Part shown: positions 7,519-15,364 of the stretch, piece by piece
How the letters are laid out: each line of letters starts with the position of its first letter
Numbering within the stretch: position 1 is the first letter of the stretch
IMG/VR virus record: IMGVR_UViG_3300008339_000534
Coordinates: 1 to 22,589 of that record
Length of the DNA: 22,589 nucleotides
Strand: one strand, 5' to 3'
Source: a virus
Notes under the pieces: generated by a model
The model's input: the letters and a program-made list of their open reading frames with translations, nothing else
Databases searched by the model: none
Told to the model about the DNA's origin: nothing
Position numbers and translations under genes: made by a program

Positions 7519-8811
7519 TTATACTATTTTAGTTGGTTTTATTTGTGCTCCTGAGATGTAATCAGTCAAAATTATTCTTGCATCTGTACCGGCTATTTTA
7601 AAGAAGTATAAATTAGCCCCACACGGCCTTGTTATTGATCCTGTACCCTCGGCCATTAATACTCCATTTTGCCATGCTTCTACTTGATTAACAGAGGCTG
7701 AAATTGGGTATCCTACTATTCGGATTCGACTCCAATCTCCAAAAACTGGTGGTGTTGAAGTATTAACTGTTAATACGTTGTTAACAAACAATTGCCAGTT
7801 TCCACTATTTTGAGAATAAATGTATCTTAATATATAAGAAGAAGTTGCTGTTCCTGTTGGTGAGTTTGAAAAACCAAAATTTGCTATTCTCCAATCATTT
7901 GTGACATCGGATGATTGAGTGGGCCATTGACCTATCCAAGTAAATTCATAATAACTACTTGTTGATGGTGCATATTGTCCTACAATACTGTTAGTACTTT
8001 TTATAACATTTCCTGTAGTGGATGTTCCTGTAGAGTATTGAGTAATACCTGTTCTCAGACTTGAGCTTACATCGGCTGTTAAAAACTCACTTAAAGTTCC
8101 TCCTGTATTTATGGAAGCTTGCCATCCTCCCTCTCCTGTATTTCTGACCCAACAATCATCCCAGTTATAGTGTCCTAAATTATCTGGAACATCTTTGATT
8201 AGTCCTCCACCTGCTGATCTCCACTTACTTCCACTATATAGTAATTTTATACTGGATTGTGGGTAACAAATTAAGTCTTGTTCATTTAATCCATTGAATG
8301 AAAAATCAAATTGATTTGAACTGGATGCAGCTGATGAACTGTGTTTGAATCCAAAACAATTATTTCCTGAGTTTATAAATTCAACTAGATGTCCTTCTTG
8401 GGTAGCTTGTAGACCTAAAATAAAGGGAAAAGTATTATTTGAAGAAACAATTATTTTTTCTACTGTGCTATTCCATTCTGTAGGGTTATAATTTGTTTGC
8501 CAAGTAGTTAATTGGGATGCTGTAATGGATGTGTTTGCTGGTGTAGATGGTGTATTTAAAGCATAAGAAGCAGTTAATGCATTGGTAGCATAAGAGGATG
8601 TACCTAATACACTTCCTGTAAATGAACCTGTAAAGGAACCGGTAGGTGATCCTCCTCCGGTTGCATTTAAGGTAGAACCGTTCATTGATAAATTGGTTCC
8701 CAAAGTAATTTCTTCAAAATCTCCTGCGGAACCTGATCTTCTACCTAATAATATACTTCCACTATTGGCCTGTTGAATTGCCCAAAATTTTATACGTGTA
8801 AATAAACTCAT
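7519..8811 (-). CDS. tail fibre / receptor-binding protein with lectin-like C-terminal half
   Basis: This 430-residue protein starts with an attachment-type segment containing LGRRSGSAGDFEEITLGTNL, a motif often found in phage fibres before the shaft. One repeat TGSFTGSFTGSVLGTSSYA (about 60-80) follows, as in the large fibre. The C-terminal part (about 240-430) is beta-rich, with YYEFTWIGQWP, NWQLFVNN, RIRIVGY and VEAWQNGVLMAEG. This resembles a concanavalin/LamG-type jelly roll that may bind a surface glycan. The start is ATG 8811: it overlaps the previous stop (ATGA) and has a full AGGAGG at 8821-8826, 9 bases upstream. A longer frame opening with GTG at 8856 is less likely. The receptor role is inferred. 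Confidence 0.78.
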   Translation of the reverse strand: MSLFTRIKFWAIQQANSGSILLGRRSGSAGDFEEITLGTNLSMNGSTLNATGGGSPTGSFTGSFTGSVLGTSSYATNALTASYALNTPSTPANTSITASQLTTWQTNYNPTEWNSTVEKIIVSSNNTFPFILGLQATQEGHLVEFINSGNNCFGFKHSSSAASSSNQFDFSFNGLNEQDLICYPQSSIKLLYSGSKWRSAGGGLIKDVPDNLGHYNWDDCWVRNTGEGGWQASINTGGTLSEFLTADVSSSLRTGITQYSTGTSTTGNVIKSTNSIVGQYAPSTSSYYEFTWIGQWPTQSSDVTNDWRIANFGFSNSPTGTATSSYILRYIYSQNSGNWQLFVNNVLTVNTSTPPVFGDWSRIRIVGYPISASVNQVEAWQNGVLMAEGTGSITRPCGANLYFFKIAGTDARIILTDYISGAQIKPTKIV

Positions 8812-9005
8812 TTCCAATTTCCTCCTATCTTTACATAGGGTGTGGCTTGTTTCCACACACCTGCTATTTTAATCCATGTTATTGCCTGTTTCCATACACC
8901 TGATATTTTTATCCAAAATATAGATGAAGGGGTTGATGGTATACCGACAATTGGTATTGATTGAATTTCAATCTGTGCTCCGTCAAATAATCTTCTTGTT
9001 GCCAT
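8808..9005 (-). CDS. 65-residue protein with three WIKIxGVWKQ repeats
   Basis: This small protein begins MATRRLFDGAQIEIQS and ends with three direct repeats of about 12 residues: FWIKISGVWKQA, TWIKIAGVWKQA and YVKIGGNWK. The repeat resembles the short 'xWxKxxGxWK' units seen at the ends of phage fibre and virion proteins and may form a small beta-stack or membrane-binding tip. It is preceded by TAATATG (1-base spacing after the upstream stop) and overlaps the next gene by ATGA, so it is co-translated in the fibre cassette. I recognise no named family. The repeat pattern is direct observation and the adhesion role is inference. Confidence 0.65.
   Translation of the reverse strand: MATRRLFDGAQIEIQSIPIVGIPSTPSSIFWIKISGVWKQAITWIKIAGVWKQATPYVKIGGNWK
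8821..8826 (-). promoter_or_regulatory. strong Shine-Dalgarno site AGGAGG deciding the start of the lectin-like fibre
   Basis: AGGAGG stands 9 bases before ATG 8811, inside the end of the 65-residue gene. Other starts in this window mostly lack such a site. It might partly reflect the Gly-Gly codons of the upstream gene, so its function is uncertain. Confidence 0.5.
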
Positions 9006-9006
9006 A

Positions 9007-9828
9007 TTATATTTCCCCTAAAATTATAGCCCCGGATAAGGTTTGTGTTGTGTTAGCAATCGCGGCACAAGTTATACAAGAACCTGAGGGCATTCCTGTG
9101 AGACTTGCTATAAAGCCTCCAGTTGACACAGCATCAACTGGCATAGCTCCCATTACATCATTTAATGGTATCATGGACAATGGTTTAAATAAACATACTC
9201 CAAAATTTCCTATGGTTCCTGTGGCTGTAGCTGTTGAGCCGCTTATATTTACAGATTCTACAGAGCGTACTCCTGTATCTCCTGCTGCCAAGGGTAGTAA
9301 TATTAATGACCTAATTTCCCTAAAACCTGTTGCCCCTATACTTGTAGGTGTAGTTATATTACCTGTTACCCCTAATTGGTTTGTATAGGTTGCAGTCACG
9401 GTACATGCTACTGTGCCTACCTGAGTATGAATAATTAACCCGGCCATTACTCCATTTCCATCTGTATAACGGGTTAGGGGTGCTGTAGGTATATTTGTGG
9501 TTTGACTTCCTGTTATGTTACCGGCCATCCCTCCACTGTGGTTAAGCAGATCAATTAATATTAATCCAACACCGGCAGCTCCTCCTGTGTTTAGTCTACC
9601 CCCTAGTATAGATAATTGTCCTGAACCTACTGATGGTATAGGTCCTATAGCAACATCAGATGTACTATCTAATGCTGTACTTGTTGTTGGGGTACTTGGA
9701 GCTGGTAAAAAAGAAGGCCATAATGCAGACATTCGTTGAGCTCTACCCAATACAGCACTGGTTTGAAAATCAGCTACTCTGTTTTCTTTTAGCAAATCTA
9801 AATATTGTTGGTAATTATTTATTGCCAT
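9007..9828 (-). CDS. structural protein, paralogue of the next upstream gene
   Basis: This 273-residue protein is similar to the 282-residue gene just upstream. Both have an N-terminal helix of about 20-30 residues (YQQYLDLLKENRVADFQTS here), a Gly-rich beta region, and a core reading YTNQLGVTGN, SIGATGFREI, LPLAAGDTGVRSVESV and IGNFGVCLFKPLSMIP. I know similar pairs as uncharacterised virion proteins of large phages but cannot name a family. It has no signal peptide and no long membrane segment. It sits between the large fibre and the lectin-like fibre, so a role in adhesion or decoration is likely. The ATG at 9828 follows the previous stop by 4 bases (TAATAATATG). Confidence 0.68.
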   Translation of the reverse strand: MAINNYQQYLDLLKENRVADFQTSAVLGRAQRMSALWPSFLPAPSTPTTSTALDSTSDVAIGPIPSVGSGQLSILGGRLNTGGAAGVGLILIDLLNHSGGMAGNITGSQTTNIPTAPLTRYTDGNGVMAGLIIHTQVGTVACTVTATYTNQLGVTGNITTPTSIGATGFREIRSLILLPLAAGDTGVRSVESVNISGSTATATGTIGNFGVCLFKPLSMIPLNDVMGAMPVDAVSTGGFIASLTGMPSGSCITCAAIANTTQTLSGAIILGEI

Positions 9829-9832
9829 ATTA

Positions 9833-10681
9833 TTATTTTTCTACTGTTGCTAAAGATCCAAAAACCTCTGGAGCAGTTACAGCTGATGGAATGAACATCA
9901 CTGATAGACATGCATCAGGATCTATTTCAGGGATTCCTGGTAAACCTGTTGTATAATCTCTCCATCCCATAGTTCCTGCTGCTCCTACTGGTATCCATGC
10001 TAAAGGTTGTCCAATTGTAATTCCAAAATTTCCTAGTGTACCTGTAGTACCTGTTAGTTGTACTGTTTGTATTGATTGTATTCCTGTATCTCCAGCTTGT
10101 AGAGGTATTCTTTGCATTCTTGTAACTTCTCTAAAACCCGTGGCTCCTATATTAATGGTAGATGTTCTAGAACCCGTACCCCCTTGGTTGGTGTAGGTCA
10201 TGGTTAGTGTTGTTCCTGTTGTACCTATTATAGTATAAATTTCATAAAAAGCCATATTTCCCGATCCACTTATATTTCTTGTTAATGAGGGGGAAGCTGG
10301 TGATCCTTGGATTGTTTGAGCTCCAGTTGATGTACCACTTAAACCTCCTATATGAAATAATCTATCATAAAGTAAATATGTTCCCGCTACTAGAGGTGCT
10401 ATTCCAGCACCTATCAACCATTTATCTCTACCTCCTCCTGGAGGTGTAAATGGTATTGAACCACTTGTTGCTAATGTTGGAATAGCTGCTGAAGATGGCA
10501 CTGAACCACCAGCTGGCATTCCATCATAAGTCCATAAAGAACATCCTCTTCCTGCAATTGGAGCAGTTGCTACTACTCCCCCTACTCTTGGTACTTTATG
10601 AAAAAATATATTTTCAGGATTTCCATTATTTCCTCCTGTTTGTAAGTTAATTAAATCTGATAGGTCTGTTATAGCTGCCAT
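9833..10681 (-). CDS. structural protein, paralogue of the next downstream gene
   Basis: This 282-residue protein begins MAAITDLSDLINLQTGGNNG. It shares with its neighbour the block YTNQGGTGSR, NIGATGFREVTRM, IPLQAGDTGIQSIQTV and LGNFGITIGQPLAWIPV. The two probably arose by tandem duplication. Their N-terminal halves are different, so the duplication is old or one N-terminus was replaced. The middle is Gly/Ser/Thr-rich and probably beta-structured. It lies 3 bases after the stop of the large fibre and is co-oriented with the cassette. A small tail-spike or head/fibre decoration protein is possible. No catalytic motif is seen. Confidence 0.68.
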   Translation of the reverse strand: MAAITDLSDLINLQTGGNNGNPENIFFHKVPRVGGVVATAPIAGRGCSLWTYDGMPAGGSVPSSAAIPTLATSGSIPFTPPGGGRDKWLIGAGIAPLVAGTYLLYDRLFHIGGLSGTSTGAQTIQGSPASPSLTRNISGSGNMAFYEIYTIIGTTGTTLTMTYTNQGGTGSRTSTINIGATGFREVTRMQRIPLQAGDTGIQSIQTVQLTGTTGTLGNFGITIGQPLAWIPVGAAGTMGWRDYTTGLPGIPEIDPDACLSVMFIPSAVTAPEVFGSLATVEK

Positions 10682-10684
10682 ATA

Positions 10685-13600
10685 TTATACATATTGTAAA
10701 TAGATATCTCCATCGTTTCCTCCTGATGGCAATGCTGTTCCTGATGTGAAATTGGCCCCTACTACCACTGTTTTGTTATACCAGGCTGTCAATACTGATC
10801 CTGATGGAGGAGCTGTATTAAATGTAAATACTCCTGCAGAAGGTGTTGTTTCAACCCAGTCTTGACTTACCCCTTGAGTTAAAACTTGTCCATTTATTGC
10901 GACTACTAAAGTTCCTGTAATATAAACCCCTTGTGAAACTGTATATGAAGTATTACTTCCATCTATAGCTCCAGTTAATAAACCGTATGAACCATTGTCA
11001 GGAGACTGGTCTATATAAATTTGTGTATTACCTCCTCCTGCTCCTCCATTTAATGCATAAGAAGCTGTTAAGGCAAATGATGCACTTTCGGCCCAACTTG
11101 ATGTTCCTAATAAAGATCCTGTAAATGAACCTGTAAAAGAACCTGTTGTTGAACTTCCGGGTGCATTTAATGCAAATGATGCAGTTAATGCATTTGTAGC
11201 ATACGAAGCCGTACCTAATAGAGAGCCGGTAAAACTACCGGTGAAGCTTCCGGTTGTTGTACCTGCTGTAGCATTTAAAGCAAATGAGGCTGTTAGTGCA
11301 TAAGAGGAACTAATGGCTTGTGATGAACTAATAGCCCAACTGCTTGTTCCAAGTAAAGATCCTGTGAATGAGCCTGTAAATGATCCTGTGTTGTAAGAAG
11401 AAGTAAAGTTATTTATTGACTGGGTAAAGCTATTAAAACTAGAAGTTGTTACAAATGAACCTGTATCAATAGCACCCCCTGCATTTAATACAAATGAGGC
11501 TGTTAATGCATATGAAGAGGATAAAGTATTTGTTGCATATGAAGAAGTTCCAAGTACTGAACCTGTAAATGAACCTGTAAAACTTCCTGTATTAGCAGAC
11601 CCTGTGTAATTATTGAATGTAGTTAACAGTGTATAATTTGGTGCAAATGAAGCCGTTAATGCAAAAGATGATGTTATTGCTGTAGATGAACTTACTGACC
11701 AGCTAGAAGTACCAAGTAAACTTCCTGTGAAACTTCCTGTGAAACTTCCTGTGTTATAAGAAGATGTAAAATTATTTATTGACTGGGTGAAAGAATTAAA
11801 TGAGCTTGTAGTTACAAATGAACCTGTGTTTATATTTGTTCCAGCATTCAAAGCAAAAGATGCTGTTGTAGCAAACGAAGAACTAATTGCTTGAGAAGAA
11901 CTTACTGCCCAACTAGAGGTTCCTAGTAAAGATCCAGTAAAACTTCCTGTAAATGATCCTGTGTTATAGCTACTTGTAAAATTGTTAATAGATTGTGTGT
12001 AACTATTGAAACTTGATGTTGTTACAAAAGATCCTGTATCAATAGCACCCCCTGCATTTAAAGCAAAAGATGCTGTTAATGCAAATGATGAAGAAATTGC
12101 TTGAGAAGCACTAACAGCCCAACTACTTGTTCCAAATAAACTACCAGTAAATGAACCTGTAAAACTTCCTGTATTAGCAGATCCTGTGTAATTATTGAAT
12201 GTAGTTAATAAAGTATAATTAGGAGCAAAGGAGGCTGTTTCTGCAAATAAAGCATATGATGCTGTTGATACTGAACCTGATTGCGAGACTGTAACATCAA
12301 ATGTTGTTCCATCACCTCTTGTAAAAGTTATAGTTGTATTTGCTGCAGAAGCTGTAATTACTCCTTTTAAAGGGAATGAAGAAGTTACAGCAAAAGAAGA
12401 ACTAATTGTTTGTGAAGAACTAATTGCCCAACTTGATGTTCCTAATAAACTACCTGTAAATGAACCTGTGAAACTACCGGTAGTATAACTACTAGTAAAA
12501 TTATTTATCGATTGGGTAAATGAATTAAAACTTGAGGTTGTAACAAACGAACCCGTGTTTATAGTTGTTCCGGTATTTAATGCAAAGGAAGCTGTTGATG
12601 CAAACGAAGCACTTGTAGCAAAGGATGAAGAGATAGCTTGTGAAGAACTAATTGCCCAACTAGAAGTACCAAGTAATGAACCCGTAAAGGATCCTGTAAA
12701 GCTACCTGTGTTATATGATGAAGTAAAGTTGTTAATAGATTGTGTGTAACTGTTGAATGAACTCGTAGTTACAAATGAACCTGTGTTTATTGCTGCCCCA
12801 GCATTCAAAGCAAACGAGGCTGTTAAAGCAAATGATGAAGAAATTGCTTGAGACGATGATTGTGCCCAACTAGAGGTTCCTAGTAAAGACCCAGTAAACG
12901 ATCCTGTAAAACTTCCTGTATTATAAGAGGAAGTAAAATTATTTATTGATTGGGTAAAGCTATTAAAACTAGAAGTTGTTACAAATGATCCGGTATTTAC
13001 AGTTATCCCAGCATTCAAAGCAAATGAAGCAGTTGTAGCAAAAGATGAAGAAACGGCTTGAGATGATGATTGTGCCCAGCTTGAAGTACCTAGTAAACTT
13101 CCAGTAAAAGATGTTGCTTGAAAACTTCCTGTTAATCCATAACTTCCAGTTAATTGTTTTGAATTAACCCATATTGAACCAGATTTAACTAATAAATCTC
13201 CATAAGAAGATGTGGTGGTTGTGTCCAGTACATCATGTAATTCACCCAATTCATATCCATTATCTATACGAACATATATTGAACCATTATTCAACTGCAC
13301 TCGTAATACTTGTCCTAATCTAACAGCATGTAATGGAGCTGAAGGAGCAGATCCTATAATACTACCTGTAGCTCCTAAATATAATAATTGACCTACGGTA
13401 AAACCATCCGTATTAATACCAAGTAATTTTCCCTCGGTTATTACATATCCAAAGGCATCGTTAGCAATATTTTCGTTAGTAATTCCTAAAGTATTGGCTG
13501 AATTGAAATCATCCGTATAGGAAGCTGTTGCAATTAAAGGATTGTCCCCTACTGCTCCTGAGATTAATACAACTGTTCCTTTGTTAATTTGATTACCTGT

Positions 13601-14242
13601 CTGGTTTTTAACATAGATTAAAATATCCGAAGCATTTAATGCTGAAGAAGCAGTAGCAGCATATGATGAACTAATTGCTTGAGAAGCACTAACTGACCAG
13701 CTAGATGTTCCTAATAAACTACCTGTAAATGAACCTGTGAAACTACCGGTAGTATAACTACTAGTAAAATTATTTATTGATTGGGTAAAACTGTTAAAGC
13801 TTGAGGTTGTAATAAATGACCCAGTATCTATTGTTGTTCCTGCATTTAACGCAAAAGAAGCCGTTAAAGCATATGAAGCAGATGTTGATGAAGATGCATA
13901 TGAAGCACTTATAGCAAATACAGCATTTGAAATACTTCCTGAAAAGAAAGATGCTGTTAAAGCAATATTGGCTACACTAGCTGTTCCATATAATGAACCA
14001 GTAAATCCTTCAGTGGCAGATACAGAACCTGTAATTTCCAATGATGAGGTTGTTGTATATACACTACCACTTCCTGGTGTAAATGGTTGTGAAGATCCTG
14101 AAGGACCTGCAGGACCAATTATGCCAGGATAAGATACTTCAACAACCCCTGTTATAGGATTAATATTTATTACATTATAACTAGGATTTACCTCTACTAT
14201 ATTATTTTCAGGGGTTATCTTAACCGGATTAAATTTTGCCAT
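10685..14242 (-). CDS. large repetitive tail fibre protein
   Basis: This 1185-residue fibre has an N-terminal region with NPITGVVEVSYPGIIGPAGPSG, including a short collagen-like GPAGP turn. The rest is mainly repeats. I count eleven units of the type TGSFTGSFTGSLLGTSSW and seven units TTSSFNSFTQSINNFTSSY, alternating with A/S-rich segments such as SSSQAISSSFALTASFALN. A non-repeat insert of about 140 residues (about 205-345) contains KNQTGNQINKGTVVLISGA and HAVRLGQVLRVQL, a known type of fibre beta domain. The C-terminal 110 residues (TQIYIDQSPDNGSYGLL to GGNDGDIYLQYV) look like a tip domain. It is the largest gene here and probably the long tail fibre shaft. It starts at ATG 14242, 10 bases after the 131-residue gene, with no Shine-Dalgarno sequence. 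Confidence 0.88.
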   Translation of the reverse strand: MAKFNPVKITPENNIVEVNPSYNVININPITGVVEVSYPGIIGPAGPSGSSQPFTPGSGSVYTTTSSLEITGSVSATEGFTGSLYGTASVANIALTASFFSGSISNAVFAISASYASSSTSASYALTASFALNAGTTIDTGSFITTSSFNSFTQSINNFTSSYTTGSFTGSFTGSLLGTSSWSVSASQAISSSYAATASSALNASDILIYVKNQTGNQINKGTVVLISGAVGDNPLIATASYTDDFNSANTLGITNENIANDAFGYVITEGKLLGINTDGFTVGQLLYLGATGSIIGSAPSAPLHAVRLGQVLRVQLNNGSIYVRIDNGYELGELHDVLDTTTTSSYGDLLVKSGSIWVNSKQLTGSYGLTGSFQATSFTGSLLGTSSWAQSSSQAVSSSFATTASFALNAGITVNTGSFVTTSSFNSFTQSINNFTSSYNTGSFTGSFTGSLLGTSSWAQSSSQAISSSFALTASFALNAGAAINTGSFVTTSSFNSYTQSINNFTSSYNTGSFTGSFTGSLLGTSSWAISSSQAISSSFATSASFASTASFALNTGTTINTGSFVTTSSFNSFTQSINNFTSSYTTGSFTGSFTGSLLGTSSWAISSSQTISSSFAVTSSFPLKGVITASAANTTITFTRGDGTTFDVTVSQSGSVSTASYALFAETASFAPNYTLLTTFNNYTGSANTGSFTGSFTGSLFGTSSWAVSASQAISSSFALTASFALNAGGAIDTGSFVTTSSFNSYTQSINNFTSSYNTGSFTGSFTGSLLGTSSWAVSSSQAISSSFATTASFALNAGTNINTGSFVTTSSFNSFTQSINNFTSSYNTGSFTGSFTGSLLGTSSWSVSSSTAITSSFALTASFAPNYTLLTTFNNYTGSANTGSFTGSFTGSVLGTSSYATNTLSSSYALTASFVLNAGGAIDTGSFVTTSSFNSFTQSINNFTSSYNTGSFTGSFTGSLLGTSSWAISSSQAISSSYALTASFALNATAGTTTGSFTGSFTGSLLGTASYATNALTASFALNAPGSSTTGSFTGSFTGSLLGTSSWAESASFALTASYALNGGAGGGNTQIYIDQSPDNGSYGLLTGAIDGSNTSYTVSQGVYITGTLVVAINGQVLTQGVSQDWVETTPSAGVFTFNTAPPSGSVLTAWYNKTVVVGANFTSGTALPSGGNDGDIYLQYV
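10685..14242 (-). repeat. degenerate intragenic fibre repeats (TGSFTGSFTGS family)
   Basis: The gene contains two interleaved repeat families: eleven TGSFTGSFTGSxxGT units and seven FNSxTQSINNFTSSY units, plus further degenerate FTGSLxGT copies near the start and middle. The protein repeats are nearly identical, but the codons differ from copy to copy (for example the two Gly-Ser-Phe blocks use different third positions). The copies are therefore diverged at DNA level rather than freshly amplified. Confidence 0.8.
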
Positions 14243-14252
14243 TTTATAAAAA

Positions 14253-14648
14253 TTAATTATATCTAGTTACTTCAGGACTTAATTGAATTTGACCTTGAAT
14301 TAGTCTTATTGTATAAGGACAATTAGATCCTGAATATAATTCTAAATCATAATAAGCTTGATTAAAATTTAATTCTGAACTGGTACATGATGATATAACT
14401 ATTCCTATGGTACCTGAGGTAGGTGGAAGTAAATTTTGAGATCCTGAAAAGTTCAATCCTGTTCCATCTGGATTTAATGAGCTAGATAGTGTTAAATATA
14501 TGGTGTTGGATGATGGGGAAGGTCTTAATTGCATTCTTCCTGTATATCCAGTTAGATCTATAGGGGTACCTAAGTAGTCTCTATATTGAACATTCAGTTG
14601 GAATGTAGCACCCTGTTCTATGGTAAAATTATATACACTTCCTAACAT
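14253..14648 (-). CDS. small structural/baseplate-like protein heading the fibre cassette
   Basis: This 131-residue protein contains FTIEQGATFQLNVQYRDYLG and PIDLTGYTGRMQLRPS near its start. This is a pattern often seen in phage proteins that resemble the N-terminal domain of baseplate upper protein (BppU-like) or other attachment-type domains. The rest is a beta-rich NIYLTLSSSLNPD-type region with a C-terminal QIQLSPEVTRYN. It directly precedes the large fibre by 10 bases in the same direction, so it may anchor or adapt the fibre. The start is ATG 14648. A palindromic hairpin sits just upstream, and PhoH ends 37 bases earlier. Assignment to a named family is tentative. Confidence 0.65.
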   Translation of the reverse strand: MLGSVYNFTIEQGATFQLNVQYRDYLGTPIDLTGYTGRMQLRPSPSSNTIYLTLSSSLNPDGTGLNFSGSQNLLPPTSGTIGIVISSCTSSELNFNQAYYDLELYSGSNCPYTIRLIQGQIQLSPEVTRYN

Positions 14649-14651
14649 ATC

Positions 14652-14674
14652 TTTTCCATCATAAATATGGAAAA
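14652..14674 (-). promoter_or_regulatory. hairpin just before the fibre cassette (contains ATATTTAT)
   Basis: TTTTCCAT and ATGGAAAA form an 8-bp stem around a 7-base loop, ending 3 bases before the ATG at 14648. There is no T-run after it on either strand, so a terminator is unlikely. It could influence translation of the first fibre gene. It also overlaps an ATATTTAT element. Confidence 0.35.
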
Positions 14675-14685
14675 ATTATGTTTCT

Positions 14686-15357
14686 TTACTGTTTTTTAAA
14701 TTCAAAATCAAGGATTTTTCCAACTAAATCTGAGCGATGATTATGTTGTAATTTAATCCATTTAATTTCTTCAATATTTTTAGATAATTCAATTGCATAA
14801 GATAATCCATTTATTTCACCGGAGGATGGTTTTATGTCAATTTGATTATTATCACCATTAATTACTATTTTACCATTTTTTCCCAAACGAGTTAAAATAG
14901 CTAACATTTCTCCTTTAGTTAAGTTTTGGGCTTCTTCAACAATTAAAATATCATCAATTGTTTTTCCTCTAATAAATTGAACAGGCATTGCCTTAATTTT
15001 TTCTTGTTCAATTAATTTAGGAATTTCAGTTTTATCTTGACAGCATTTGTTTAAATTTTCTACTAAAGCCTCCATATAAGGATCAAATTTTTCAGATAAT
15101 CCGCCCGGCAAATAACCTAAACTTTTACCCACTTCAATGGCGGCTCTAGTATTGTAAATACAATTGATTTGTTTTTTCTTTAAAAAGTCTAAGGCTGTAT
15201 TTGCACAGACCAAACTCTTTCCACTTCCTGCAGCCCCCGTTACTATAACTATCTGATTTTCTATAATTAATCTTTTTGCTTCTTTTTGTTCTTCATTTAA
15301 ACTTATTGCATTGATAGCTTTAATTTCATTTTTTCTTTCTCTGTTTGGTTCTTTCAT
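14686..15357 (-). CDS. phoH: PhoH-like ATPase
   Basis: This 223-residue protein is a PhoH-family P-loop ATPase of the RNA/DNA-linked helicase-like type, widespread in phages and common in T4-like marine phages. Residues about 17-32 (SLNEEQKEAKRLIIEN) form the helix before the core. Walker A is GAAGSGKS at about 42-49 and Walker B is ILIVEEAQN near 140. GDNNQIDI and a C-terminal LQHNHRSDLVGKILDF motif (the family HRSDLV box) are present. Its role in phage is unknown; RNA or stress-related functions are discussed for the family. It ends the three-gene accessory operon. A 7-base gap separates it from the upstream decarboxylase gene, and ATG 15357 has no Shine-Dalgarno sequence. It is a little shorter than bacterial PhoH (about 350). 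Confidence 0.92.
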   Translation of the reverse strand: MKEPNRERKNEIKAINAISLNEEQKEAKRLIIENQIVIVTGAAGSGKSLVCANTALDFLKKKQINCIYNTRAAIEVGKSLGYLPGGLSEKFDPYMEALVENLNKCCQDKTEIPKLIEQEKIKAMPVQFIRGKTIDDILIVEEAQNLTKGEMLAILTRLGKNGKIVINGDNNQIDIKPSSGEINGLSYAIELSKNIEEIKWIKLQHNHRSDLVGKILDFEFKKQ

Positions 15358-15364
15358 AAGTTTT

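Noticed and set aside
8811-8856. GTG start extending the lectin-like fibre N-terminus
   Set aside because: The ATG at 8811 has AGGAGG and a stop-start overlap, while the longer form would overlap the 65-residue gene by 49 bases.
8924-9956. Several plus-strand frames opposite the paralogous structural genes
   Set aside because: They are shadows of the Gly/Thr-rich minus-strand genes and have no supported motifs or starts.
12555-12749. Plus-strand frame in the large fibre
   Set aside because: Produced by the repeat codon pattern; contains only repeat-derived sequence.
10685-14242. Possible CRISPR array because of regular short repeats
   Set aside because: The repeats are in-frame protein units with variable codons and no unique spacers of uniform length.
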